From positions 3,065,001 to 3,129,000 of the forward strand of contig NZ_BSDR01000001.1 in assembly GCF_027925305.1 (NCBI RefSeq): 64,000 nucleotides of DNA, written 5' to 3'. This DNA is from Desulforhabdus amnigena (lineage in GTDB: Bacteria; Desulfobacterota; Syntrophobacteria; Syntrophobacterales; Syntrophobacteraceae). The notes below the pieces were generated by a model. That model searched no databases, was not told the DNA's origin, and was given only the letters and a program-made list of their open reading frames with translations. Made by a program: the position numbers and the translations under genes. Of this stretch, positions 53,692 to 61,512 are shown one piece after another; position 1 is the first letter of the stretch, and every line of letters begins with the position of its first letter.

Positions 53692-54282
53692 CTACTCTGA
53701 TACATCATAAAGCCCAATGGAATTGAGCTGATACGCATTCAGTTCCGCTTCGGTCCCGCTGAGCGTATCCACCATGGAATAAATGGATTTTCCCTGCTCG
53801 TAGCGTCCTTTGGAAAGTTCCATGGTGGTCGCTCCGATATACTTGGCTTGAACCACAAAGAGCCTTTCCAAGAGAGCCGTGCGGCGCGCTTCCAGGATGC
53901 TGCACCGGTCCACCAGGCCGATATACTCTGAAAAGAGGCTTTTCCATGGCGAATTCCACTTCCGAGTCCATTGCGCCACTGCGGGAAGGGACGCAAAATC
54001 CACCGGTTCCCCCCCGTCAACGTATGCCCGAATGGCCGGAGTCTCCCGAATCACTTCTGCCATATCGGTCCAGCCCGGCTTTTCATGGAGCTGCTTGACC
54101 TGCTGCATGGCCGCCTCGGCATCGAGGTAAAACTGAGCGACATCCACATTCAGTTGGTCCAAAGCCTGGTTTGCCTCAACCACCTTGGCCTCCGCCAGGG
54201 GGTTCCGGGCCGGAACCGTCGCGCATCCCAGAGAATTGACCAGCATCCATATAAGAACAACGACGGCAAACAAACGGCGCAT
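53692..54282 (-). CDS. Outer-membrane or periplasmic lipoprotein of unknown function
   Basis: 196 residues from ATG 54280-54282 with GGAGGG 8 bp upstream. The signal peptide ends in lipobox NSLG-C (Cys ~20). The mature part is mainly alpha-helical (NQALDQLNVDVAQFYLDAEA, AMQQVKQLHEKPGWTDMAEV) without a recognised domain. Stand-alone gene. The Sec/lipoprotein signal is clear; function is not. Confidence 0.8.
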   Translation of the reverse strand: MRRLFAVVVLIWMLVNSLGCATVPARNPLAEAKVVEANQALDQLNVDVAQFYLDAEAAMQQVKQLHEKPGWTDMAEVIRETPAIRAYVDGGEPVDFASLPAVAQWTRKWNSPWKSLFSEYIGLVDRCSILEARRTALLERLFVVQAKYIGATTMELSKGRYEQGKSIYSMVDTLSGTEAELNAYQLNSIGLYDVSE

Positions 54283-54445
54283 GCACACGCCCTCCGTTGA
54301 AAAAGTGCAACTGTTCACCGCAGAGGACACAGAGAGTGCAGGAAATAAGGAAAGTTCAAAAAAATGTTTTTTCCCTTTCTGCGGCAGCAGTATAACCGGC
54401 GGTAAACGGTTACGAGATAGCTCTTTCGTCCCACATGGAGCAGAA

Positions 54446-55330
54446 TCACTCCATCCGGGCTTTGAGCCAGTTCAGGATTCCCGGAGTCTTATTCCATACG
54501 ACATGGTTGTCATAAACATACATTATGGCTTCGTTCCGGTCACCGAAGCTGAAGTGCTGCGGAAGGTTGTGGGGCATTGCTTTTCGGCCGAGCAGATATT
54601 CCGGTACGAACGGATTCTGCTCCAGGGCCTTCTCGAGGAACTCCCCGGCCGACGGAGAATCGCCGTTTTTTCGGAACTCCAGCACAACCCTGGAATACTT
54701 CCAGACAGCCATCTCATCCAGTTCGTACCGCTTGAAGAGAGCGTATGCATCCTCGTCTCTCCCCAACTCGATCAGGCAGGGCATCAGCAAATTCCGGATC
54801 CCCTGGTTGTCCGTCGGATTGAGCCTCAACAAATCCTGGTAATGCTCCACCGCTTCTTCACGATGCCCCGCCCCCCAGAGGAACTCCGCAAGTCCCTGCC
54901 GGGCTCTCATATAGGGCCGGGTTTCCACTATCTCCCAGAAGCGCCCTGCATCCCGTTCGAAAGCTTCCTTGCCGATGGCCCGCTCGCCTGCTTCCACGCC
55001 CAGGCGGTAGAGGGCAATGGCATCCGCAATAGAGGTGGAAATCTCCCGGCCGAGCAAAACGTAGGCGTCGGCACAGTCCGATGACAGTTCCAAGGCTTTC
55101 TGAGCAAGGGCCACCCTCGTGAGCGGGTCCGTCGTTTGCCAGGCTTTATACATGAGTTGCTGCGCCTCTTCCAGAGCGGTAAGGCGCTTTGCGGCATCGC
55201 CCCCTTCCGCATTTGCCCGTTTGCTCCGGGCTACGTGACCCGAAGAAGGCTCAACCCTTTCGTCATCCCGTATCGAGACTCTTCCAGTCTTTTCTTCACT
55301 CCGGGCATCTTTTTTCCTGCTGCTCATCAT
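54446..55330 (-). CDS. Tetratricopeptide-repeat protein (ST7-like)
   Basis: 294 residues from ATG 55328-55330, or ATG 55325-55327 just after it (GAGAGGGG beside it). Residues ~65-275 hold TPR-like helices: ALAQKALELSSDCADAYVLL, RARQGLAEFLWGAGHREEAV, EHYQDLLRLNPTDNQGIRNL. The C-terminus (YLLGRKAMPHNLPQHFSFGD) is like bacterial ST7/SEC-C related proteins. A protein-binding role is likely. The N-terminal 60 residues are charged and disordered-looking. Confidence 0.8.
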   Translation of the reverse strand: MMSSRKKDARSEEKTGRVSIRDDERVEPSSGHVARSKRANAEGGDAAKRLTALEEAQQLMYKAWQTTDPLTRVALAQKALELSSDCADAYVLLGREISTSIADAIALYRLGVEAGERAIGKEAFERDAGRFWEIVETRPYMRARQGLAEFLWGAGHREEAVEHYQDLLRLNPTDNQGIRNLLMPCLIELGRDEDAYALFKRYELDEMAVWKYSRVVLEFRKNGDSPSAGEFLEKALEQNPFVPEYLLGRKAMPHNLPQHFSFGDRNEAIMYVYDNHVVWNKTPGILNWLKARME

Positions 55331-55769
55331 CCCCCTCTCGTCGAAACGCTTTTGAACTCCATCATTTGGCCAATCAACATCCCCCGACTTCGCATCCGCT
55401 CGATTCTCGTACATCGAGGCATGGTCGATAGAAAGTACAGACGGCCACTGTTTAACCCGACCCCATCCAAGCTCCTGCATGGGAATCAAACAATAGGACA
55501 AGAACAGAATAAGCTCAAGTCATTCCTCACCTGCGTCCGCTCATTGCGCTTGCCCCATTTTCGTTTCAGTCCTTATAATTCATTTATTTTATTGATTTTC
55601 CTAACAGTCCCCCCGGCCACCTCCATAAGGGCGGTCAACATCCGATCATTTTTTGATTCCTATGCAAAAAAATCTTTATTTTTTTGTGACCATTCTCCGA
55701 TGCGATTTGTACCAGAAAGTAACAGGCGTGTTGGCAAAAGCAAAACAAACTGTCAATGGAGGACAATGT
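55331..55769. other. Divergent intergenic region before the tandem-repeat protein
   Basis: No gene recognised in this 440-bp stretch; AT-rich around 55560-55700 with promoter-like sequence. The next gene starts at 55770. Confidence 0.5.
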
Positions 55770-56183
55770 ATGCGGAAGGTTCGATGGTCAGGATTGATTT
55801 TATTATTGGTATTGGTTTTTGGTGTTGGGACCGTATTTGCTGGAGACCGCGATCAAAAAAGAGACAAAAAACGTGACGGCTCCTGCCAAAATTTCATCTC
55901 TGTTCAGGATGGTTCCATGAATCTGGCTGCAAAACGCGATAGAACTCGCACCAGAGATAAAGATCGCTCCTGCTTGCAGCTCGCCGCAGACCGCGATCAA
56001 AAAAGAGACAAAAAACGTGACGGCTCCTGCCAAAATTTCATCTCTGTTCAGGATGATTCCATGAATCTGGCTGCAAAACGCGATAGAATTCGCACCAGAG
56101 ATAAAGATCGCTCCTGCTTGCAGCTCGCCGCAGACCGCGATCAAAAAAGAGACAAAAAACGTGACGGCTCCTGCCGAAGCTAG
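55770..56183 (+). CDS. Secreted highly charged protein built of 48-residue tandem repeats
   Basis: 137 residues from ATG 55770 (GGAGGA upstream). A Sec signal (LILLLVLVFGVGTVFA, cleavage near residue 25) is followed by two and a partial third copy of a 48-residue repeat starting GDRDQKRDKKRDGSCQNF or ADRDQKRDKKRDGSC, each with NLAAKRDR...DKDRSCLQLA. Asp, Lys and Arg dominate, with two conserved Cys per repeat. The DNA repeats are 144 bp (55845, 55989, 56133) and nearly identical, differing in a few bases, so the copy number may vary among strains. Function unknown; a cell-surface or metal-binding role is only speculation. Confidence 0.75.
   Translation: MRKVRWSGLILLLVLVFGVGTVFAGDRDQKRDKKRDGSCQNFISVQDGSMNLAAKRDRTRTRDKDRSCLQLAADRDQKRDKKRDGSCQNFISVQDDSMNLAAKRDRIRTRDKDRSCLQLAADRDQKRDKKRDGSCRS
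55845..56180. repeat. 144-bp tandem repeat, about 2.3 copies
   Basis: Units begin GACCGCGATCAAAAAAGAGA at 55845, 55989 and 56133; the third is cut short by the stop codon. Differences between the first two units are limited to a few bases (GGTTCC/GATTCC, ACTCGC/ATTCGC), consistent with recent duplication or gene conversion. Confidence 0.9.
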
Positions 56184-56295
56184 GCGGATAAACGGATATT
56201 CCTACATGTTTGAGCATTTCGCTGGAAAAGGAGCGTTTTCTGAAGCCTTTTTCATGATTTAAATCGATTACTTTGTGACACGCCATATCGACCGG

Positions 56296-56333
56296 ACAGC
56301 AGCGGTGGAAAATCCAACGCTGCTGTTTTTTTT
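56296..56333 (+). terminator. Rho-independent terminator of the tandem-repeat gene
   Basis: ACAGCAGCG / CGCTGCTGT 9-bp stem, 13-base loop, followed by TTTTTTTT. It also abuts the stop codon of the convergent NifU-like gene. Confidence 0.85.
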
Positions 56334-56824
56334 CAATCCTCTTTTTTGGCCGAACAACAAGGACCACTGCGAGCAGTAGAGGTTTTGCCCTTTTGGGCTT
56401 GCTTGACCAAATAATCGTTTGCTGCTGCCTGCAGGGTCTCGGCGGCCAAAAAAGCGCAATGTCGATGGTCTTCGGGGAGCCCCCCAAGGACGGAAAGAAT
56501 GGTTTCACCCGATATTTCGAAAAGTTCTTCGGGAACCTTTCCGTGAGCCATTTCGGCCGCAAAGGAACCGCACACCACACTGGGACCGCATCCATCCGTT
56601 TGAAAGGACGCCTCGACAACCCTTTCTCCGTCAAACTTCAGATAGATCTGCATTTGATCCCCGCAGGTCCCCCTCAAAGTCGCCTCACCATCCGCACCGT
56701 ACATCTTCCCCATATAAAGTGGATTTTTCCATCGTTCATAGACTTTCTCACCCCAGTCTCTCCTGGTTTCCTCAAAGATGCTCAGTTGGAGCTGCTGCGC
56801 AAATGCATCCAAATCTTCTTTCAT
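56333..56824 (-). CDS. NifU/IscU-like iron-sulfur scaffold protein
   Basis: 163 residues with the three scaffold cysteines: Cys54 (RGTCGDQM), Cys79 (TDGCGPSVVCGS) and Cys123 (HRHCAFLAAETLQ). The N-terminal helix (FEETRRDWGEKVYERWKNPL) and the variable tail differ from IscU, closer to stand-alone NifU-N proteins of anaerobes. It probably assembles or transfers Fe-S clusters. An extra Cys85 is present. It reads leftward after the CGGC protein gene. Confidence 0.88.
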   Translation of the reverse strand: MKEDLDAFAQQLQLSIFEETRRDWGEKVYERWKNPLYMGKMYGADGEATLRGTCGDQMQIYLKFDGERVVEASFQTDGCGPSVVCGSFAAEMAHGKVPEELFEISGETILSVLGGLPEDHRHCAFLAAETLQAAANDYLVKQAQKGKTSTARSGPCCSAKKED

Positions 56825-56845
56825 TACCTTGACCTCGAATAAGAT

Positions 56846-57223
56846 TCACTCAAACACTTCAGGCCGATACCCTTGGGGTAGGTGGGCCGTACCCTTTACA
56901 CATGGAATTTGCACCTCTCTGGAGACACGTTCAAGGATTGCATCCAAATGATCACAAAACCCTCCGCCCAGGACCCATTTTCCATCTTCCCGACGGGCGA
57001 AGGCACAGGTGCACCAGTGGATCACCTCGGCACCCTTGCTTTTCAAGATCTTCGCCAGATCGACAGCGTCCTCTCCCGGGCACCTGCAGGTGAAAACACC
57101 CACGAGTTCAGCATCTTCATAACGATCGAACCCCTGTTCGACATTTTTCAGACTGTTGAGACATCCGGTCAAAGGGCAGCGCACCTCGTTTTTTTCGCAA
57201 CGCATCAATCCGATTTTCGCCAT
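56846..57223 (-). CDS. CGGC-domain protein
   Basis: 125 residues from ATG 57221-57223 (AAGGAG 6 bp upstream). Multiple Cys: MRCEKNEVRCPLTGCLNSLK, VGVFTCRCPGEDAVDLAKIL, WCTCAFAR, GGGFCDHLD. The pattern matches the CGGC family of anaerobe redox/metal-binding proteins, though the family's C-terminal GCG-type motif is not clear here. Probably metal- or cofactor-binding in the cytoplasm. It precedes the NifU-like gene (21-bp gap), suggesting joint work on Fe-S or metal handling. Confidence 0.8.
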   Translation of the reverse strand: MAKIGLMRCEKNEVRCPLTGCLNSLKNVEQGFDRYEDAELVGVFTCRCPGEDAVDLAKILKSKGAEVIHWCTCAFARREDGKWVLGGGFCDHLDAILERVSREVQIPCVKGTAHLPQGYRPEVFE

Positions 57224-57302
57224 CCGAATCTCCTTCTCGATCCCCAAATAATCCCCCGCGTTCCACCAATTGAAGAACGCCCTCTTTTGCCGCATCCGAT
57301 GA

Positions 57303-57479
57303 TCACTTTTCTTCAACCCATGCAAACAGAGCAAAGGGCGCGCCAAGGATGAAAGCCAGGACACATAAAGAGATATCCAATTGAAATATAAAATAATATT
57401 CTTCAAGAAAAGGCAAAAAGGGGAGCCAAAGCGGTAGCGTTTCAGCTACTATAATACCCAAATATAGATGCTTTATCAC
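57303..57479 (-). CDS. Possible small two-helix membrane protein
   Basis: 58 codons from GTG at about 57477-57479. Hydrophobic segments LYLGIIVAETLPLWLPFLPF and DISLCVLAFILGAPFALFAW are separated by EEYYFIFQ and end with VEEK. No good ribosome site is seen. The region is otherwise the 5' flank of the CGGC gene and the divergent YedE gene. A real small membrane protein is possible. Confidence 0.3.
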   Translation of the reverse strand: MIKHLYLGIIVAETLPLWLPFLPFLEEYYFIFQLDISLCVLAFILGAPFALFAWVEEK

Positions 57480-57689
57480 TACTGTAGGCGAGACGGTGCG
57501 GCTCTCCCGGAGTGACGAGTGACACAAGGAGCATACCGAAGGAGATCGTTTTGCATTGATATCGACAAAACCAATATTTCTCAAGCAATTCATCATTTTT
57601 TTGAATTTTACCGCATACTAAGCTTCATGCTATTCACAAAAGCCAAAGATGAATCAGGGCAGACTCTTAAAATCAGGAGAAAAGGAAAA

Positions 57690-58784
57690 ATGGATTCGAT
57701 CAAGCGCTTTTTTGCCAGCCGGTGGGGAATCATCAGCGTGGGTGCATTCATCGGGGTATTCGCTTCCTTGCTCCAAAAATGGGGGAACCCGGGGAACATG
57801 GGCATCTGCGTGGCATGTTTCGAACGCGATATGGCCGGCGCGCTGGGGCTTCACCGTGCGGAGGTAGTGCAATATCTGAGGCCTGAAATCATTGGCTTCG
57901 TTTTGGGATCGCTGATTGCTGCCTATCTTTTCAAAGAGTTTCGCCCGCGCGCCGGTTCCGCCCCTATCGTGCGCTTTATTCTCGGCGCCTTTGCCATGAT
58001 CGGTGCGCTGGTTTTCCTGGGCTGCCCCTGGCGGGCCGTGCTGCGCCTGGCCGGAGGGGACGGCAACGCCATATTCGGACTGGCAGGTCTTGTCTGCGGT
58101 ATCTGGATCGGGGCACTCTTTCTGAAAAACGGATACAACCTGGGACGCACCCAGGCCACCTATACGTCGGTGGGCTGGCTGCTGCCGCTGACAATGGTGG
58201 GATTTCTCGTATTGATGCTGCTCTATCCTCAAGTTGAGGGAGAGGCCAAAAGCGGGGTTCTCTTCTACAGCCTGAAAGGACCCGGTGCCATGCACGCTCC
58301 GCTGGCCGTATCGTTGGGGGTCGGGCTGGCGATCGGTTTTCTGGCCCAACGCAGCCGTTTTTGCACCATGGGAGCCTTGCGTGACCTCATTTTATTCCGC
58401 CAGACCCATCTGTTGAGCGGCTTTTTGGCTCTGCTGACATTCGCCTTCGTCACCAACCTGATCGTCGGTCAATTCAAACCCGGATTCGAGGGGCAACCCG
58501 TGGCCCACACCCAAGAGCTATGGAACTTCGCGGGCATGGCGCTTGCTGGACTCGCCTTCGCTCTTGCCGGCGGATGCCCGGGCCGCCAGCTCTTTCTGGC
58601 GGGAGAAGGCGACGGCGATTCGGCCGTGTTTGTTTTCGGCATGATCGTTGGCGCCGCTTTCGCGCATAATTTCGGACTGGCCAGCTCGCCCTCGGGCGTT
58701 GGACCGCATGGCATCGCTGCGGTGATAGTGGGCCTGGCCGTATGCCTTTTCATTGGCTTTACGATGCGCAAAACAGCGAAATAA
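57690..58784 (+). CDS. yedE: YedE-type inner-membrane transporter (selenium/sulfur-compound uptake)
   Basis: 364 residues, ATG 57690 after AGGAGAAAAGGA. About ten membrane helices. The family hallmarks include GNPGNMGICVACFERDMAGA, LGCPWRAVLRLAGGDGNAIF, RSRFCTMGALRDLILFR and GGCPGRQLFLAGEGDGDS, with conserved cysteines in each half (a duplicated YeeE/YedE fold). Members genomically linked to TusA-like genes are assigned as putative selenium- or thiosulfate-related transporters. TusA and DUF3343 genes follow at once, so this protein likely brings in a selenium or sulfur compound for them. Confidence 0.92.
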   Translation: MDSIKRFFASRWGIISVGAFIGVFASLLQKWGNPGNMGICVACFERDMAGALGLHRAEVVQYLRPEIIGFVLGSLIAAYLFKEFRPRAGSAPIVRFILGAFAMIGALVFLGCPWRAVLRLAGGDGNAIFGLAGLVCGIWIGALFLKNGYNLGRTQATYTSVGWLLPLTMVGFLVLMLLYPQVEGEAKSGVLFYSLKGPGAMHAPLAVSLGVGLAIGFLAQRSRFCTMGALRDLILFRQTHLLSGFLALLTFAFVTNLIVGQFKPGFEGQPVAHTQELWNFAGMALAGLAFALAGGCPGRQLFLAGEGDGDSAVFVFGMIVGAAFAHNFGLASSPSGVGPHGIAAVIVGLAVCLFIGFTMRKTAK

Positions 58785-58795
58785 GGAGCGGTAAA

Positions 58796-59014
58796 ATGGC
58801 ACTTACAGTTGATGCCAGAGGGCTTTCATGTCCGCAACCGGTGCTGATGACCCTGGATGCAATCAAATCCGGATCGGATACGGAAATCATCGTTCTGGTG
58901 GACACCGATACCTCGAAGGAAAACGTCACCCGGGCCGCCAACAGCAAGGGCTGGAGCGTTACGGGCATTCAGCCCGACGGTGAGGGCTACAAGCTGACCC
59001 TCAAAAAGGAATAA
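58796..59014 (+). CDS. TusA/SirA-family sulfur (selenium) carrier
   Basis: 72 residues, ATG 58796 after AAGGAG (7-bp spacing). The CPxP motif (LSCPQPVLMTLDAIKSG, Cys ~12) binds persulfide or perselenide; the rest (ENVTRAANSKGWSVTGIQPD) is the small alpha-beta fold. Its position directly after yedE and before a DUF3343 gene is the typical partnership of a membrane importer with a cytosolic chalcogen carrier. Confidence 0.93.
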   Translation: MALTVDARGLSCPQPVLMTLDAIKSGSDTEIIVLVDTDTSKENVTRAANSKGWSVTGIQPDGEGYKLTLKKE

Positions 59015-59016
59015 CG

Positions 59017-59589
59017 GTGGCGCTCTTTTCACGCTTCAAGAAAAAATCGAAACCCGCACCGCTGGTTGCGGCCGAGGCAGATCGACAGCAGGCAGATCGC
59101 GGGATCCTTATTTTTGAGAACACCAGCGAAGTGATCCAGGCTGAAAAGCTCCTCAAATCGGCAGGCTGGCAGGTTCGGGTCATGGGCCCGCCGGCCGAAA
59201 TTCAGCGCGGCTGCGACCTTGTCATCGAGTTTCCCCTGATGGAGAAGCTCAATATCAAACGCATGCTTGAATCAGCCGGTATTCCCCCTCTGGAAACAGT
59301 CCCGGTGACCGGGCCGTTGCTGCAACCGGTGGACATCTTCCAGACCACCGATTACGGCGCCTATTTGATGGTGCGTGCTGCAAACATGAAGATCAGCATT
59401 GAAAAGGCTTCACTCACCATCGTCAATATCTCGGGAGGCGGTTGCCCGGATGTGCCCTATCTGGCTGCCATGATGGTCGGCAAACCCTTGGCGGACGCTC
59501 CCAAACCCCGGGATATCGGCCATACCCTCTGCGGCTACGCCCTGCAGCTGGCGTACGAAGAGATCGTAAAACAATGCTCGTCGTCGTAG
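59017..59589 (+). CDS. DUF3343-type putative Se/S carrier with extra C-terminal domain
   Basis: 190 residues, GTG 59017 two bases after the TusA stop. Residues ~28-80 match DUF3343: GILIFENTSEVIQAEKLLKS, AGWQVRVMGPPAEIQRGCDL, VIEFP, a fold proposed to carry selenium or sulfur on a Cys (here in RGCDL). The C-terminal ~100 residues (TVPVTGPLLQPVDIFQTTDY, SLTIVNISGGGCPDVPYLAA, DIGHTLCGYALQLAYEEIVK) contain further cysteines and are not a domain I recognise. It overlaps the next gene by 16 bases. Confidence 0.8.
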   Translation: MALFSRFKKKSKPAPLVAAEADRQQADRGILIFENTSEVIQAEKLLKSAGWQVRVMGPPAEIQRGCDLVIEFPLMEKLNIKRMLESAGIPPLETVPVTGPLLQPVDIFQTTDYGAYLMVRAANMKISIEKASLTIVNISGGGCPDVPYLAAMMVGKPLADAPKPRDIGHTLCGYALQLAYEEIVKQCSSS

Positions 59590-60431
59590 GGACCGTGCCT
59601 GATCCGGGCATTCCGATCCTGGTTGGAGAGGTGGGTACCTCAGAGGGGCAGATCACTGTTACGGATCGATCGTTTCCGGTCAACCGTGGTACACCGGCTC
59701 TTCTGGCGGCTGCGCTCCAGGTCTCCCGCACATTGGGTCAACCGCCGCCTTCGGCCTGTCTTGTCGGAGACATCGGCCTGGGAGACGGCAGCCGCCGTCT
59801 GTACCGTTTTCTATGCGAAAACACGGAGCAGATGGAGTGCGATGTCATCGTTTTTCATTACCTCCAACCCGATGTGGACTGGCACAACCGGGTCCTTTTC
59901 GCCCTCCAGGAGATGGCCCGAACACCCATTCTCATCGCCGACGCGGGTTTCATGTACGCCGCTAAAATGAGCGGGGAGGCCGAGGCCTACGACCTCTTCA
60001 CCCCCGATATCGGGGAGCTTTCCTTTCTGGCCGACGAAAAGGCGCCCCACCCCTTCTATACCCGTGGCTTCATTCTCCATATGGAGGAGCGGGTACCGGA
60101 GATGATCGCCAGAGCCTACCGGTTCCAAAACGCCGCACGCTGCCTCCTGGTCAAAGGCAACCGCGATTATGTCGCCGACCGTGAAGGAATCCGGGCAATC
60201 ATCGATTCGCCCAGTGTGGCCACCCTTGAGCCCATCGGCGGCACCGGAGATACCCTCACCGGGATTGCAGCCGCCCTGATAGATTCGGGCATGCCGCTGC
60301 AGGACGCCGCACAGATGGCTGCCGGAATCAACCGGCTGGCCGGACACTACGCAAAGCCTACACCCGCCACCCAGGTCTCGGAAATCATCGACCATATTCC
60401 CCGGGCCCTGAGGGAGTTGATTCACGCATGA
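59574..60431 (+). CDS. NAD(P)H-hydrate dehydratase/sugar-kinase-like protein
   Basis: 285 residues from ATG 59574, overlapping the DUF3343 gene. Ribokinase-like or NAD(P)HX-dehydratase (CARKD) fold: TPDIGELSFLADEKAPHPFY, LLVKGNRDYVADREGIRAII and the anion-hole GGTGDTLTGIAAALIDSGMP with catalytic Asp. Relatives occur in YedE-linked clusters. The substrate is uncertain; it may act on a nucleotide-like or chalcogen-linked metabolite. An ATGA joins it to the DUF1858 gene. Confidence 0.82.
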   Translation: MLVVVGTVPDPGIPILVGEVGTSEGQITVTDRSFPVNRGTPALLAAALQVSRTLGQPPPSACLVGDIGLGDGSRRLYRFLCENTEQMECDVIVFHYLQPDVDWHNRVLFALQEMARTPILIADAGFMYAAKMSGEAEAYDLFTPDIGELSFLADEKAPHPFYTRGFILHMEERVPEMIARAYRFQNAARCLLVKGNRDYVADREGIRAIIDSPSVATLEPIGGTGDTLTGIAAALIDSGMPLQDAAQMAAGINRLAGHYAKPTPATQVSEIIDHIPRALRELIHA

Positions 60432-60661
60432 AAACGCCTCCCCAGGATATCCCCAACCCCATCACACCCGAAATGACGGTGCTGGATATTGTCAGCCGTT
60501 ATCGCGAAACCGAGGCGGTATTCAAAAATTATGACACGTATGCCGGAGAATGTATCTGCTGCAAGGCCTTGTTCGATTCATTGCAGGATGTGGCGGATAG
60601 ATATGCACTGAACCTGCCGGAACTGCTGGATGCTCTGAACGAAGCCATCCGGCAAGAGTGA
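60428..60661 (+). CDS. DUF1858-like small Cys-containing protein
   Basis: 77 residues from ATG 60428 (ATGA overlap). DUF1858 pattern: ITPEMTVLDIVSRYRETEAV, then FKNYDTYAGECICCKALFDS with a CxCC motif and LNLPELLDALNEAI. Such domains sit next to hybrid-cluster, DsrE-type and TusA-type proteins in anaerobes and probably act in sulfur/selenium relay. It closes the five-gene yedE operon. Role not established. Confidence 0.85.
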   Translation: MKTPPQDIPNPITPEMTVLDIVSRYRETEAVFKNYDTYAGECICCKALFDSLQDVADRYALNLPELLDALNEAIRQE

Positions 60662-61296
60662 TGCGACGACAGACACCGGCTTCTTCAATCTCCTCAAGTC
60701 CATATGCCGGAACATCAAACCTCGTCAAGCATTCCAGGCCGCTTTATCCCATCAGGGGTTGAGCGTGGGCTGCGCGAGACACAGAAAATGTCCCCACGGT
60801 TTCAACTATGATTTCCTTGGTCGAAGCGGTAGTCTTCAGGCAAATTGAACGAATGCGCGTTCACCGGAAGAAGCGCTCCCGCCTAGCACTGGATCGTTCC
60901 TCCTCCACAAGGATGATCTTGAACTTCTTGCCTTCCTTATCCGCTCCGAGACTTCTTTCAGGAATAAGAACGCCGTCCTTGAATGAAATGAAACGCAACA
61001 AACAATAATGACATGTCGCGTTTCGAAACTCAACGCGACCTACGTGCCGGGATGCATATTGGGACTCCCAATTCCAACATGCAGATTGAATCCAATCACT
61101 TTGGATCGCACCCTTTTCATTATCATGTCATTTCTTCGAAGCTAAGATAAGAAGTGAGATGGTACGTCATTTGCCTGGAATTCATCAGGAGAGCGTTTAC
61201 ACCGTTCACAGCGACAAATCGAACAGCATGAAAGGTGGAGGATATTTCAAAAGATGAAGATATCCCTCACCCCACACAAATCATGGAGTTATAAGA
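60662..61296. other. Gene-poor region with a possible antitoxin relic
   Basis: The only hint of coding is on the minus strand at 60861-61001. The remainder shows no domain or RNA signature. Confidence 0.5.
60861..61001 (-). CDS. Possible AF2212-type antitoxin-like peptide
   Basis: From a TTG at 60999-61001 a 46-codon frame encodes SFKDGVLIPERSLGADKEGK followed by KFKIILVEEERSSARRERFF. This resembles the beta-strand start of AF2212/VapB-type antitoxins (FKDGVLIPE..L.EG..). No ribosome site or toxin partner is evident. It may be a relic. Confidence 0.35.
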   Translation of the reverse strand: MLRFISFKDGVLIPERSLGADKEGKKFKIILVEEERSSARRERFFR

Positions 61297-61512
61297 GTGG
61301 GAAACGGCAAGCCTTTTGGGGAGATTTTGGAAGATGCTGATAAGCTCACCCTGGAAGAACAGGAAGAGTTGATAGATGTTTTGTCTCGTCGCATTGCCGA
61401 GCGTCGTCGGAACCTGCTGGCTCGAGATGTGCGGAGCGCTCGAGATGAGTTGCGCAAAGGTCGTTGTAGGCCGGTCACCACCGATGAGATCATGACGGAA
61501 ATATTATCATGA
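61297..61512 (+). CDS. Addiction-module antitoxin
   Basis: 71 residues from GTG 61297 (GGAG about 9 bp upstream). Helical and charged: FGEILEDADKLTLEEQEELI, DVLSRRIAERRRNLLARDVR, GRCRPVTTDEIMTEIL, the pattern of RelB/StbD-like or HigA-type antitoxins paired with a RelE-type toxin. Its stop overlaps the toxin ATG by ATGA (61509-61512). The toxin is broken, so the antitoxin may be an orphan. Confidence 0.85.
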   Translation: MGNGKPFGEILEDADKLTLEEQEELIDVLSRRIAERRRNLLARDVRSARDELRKGRCRPVTTDEIMTEILS

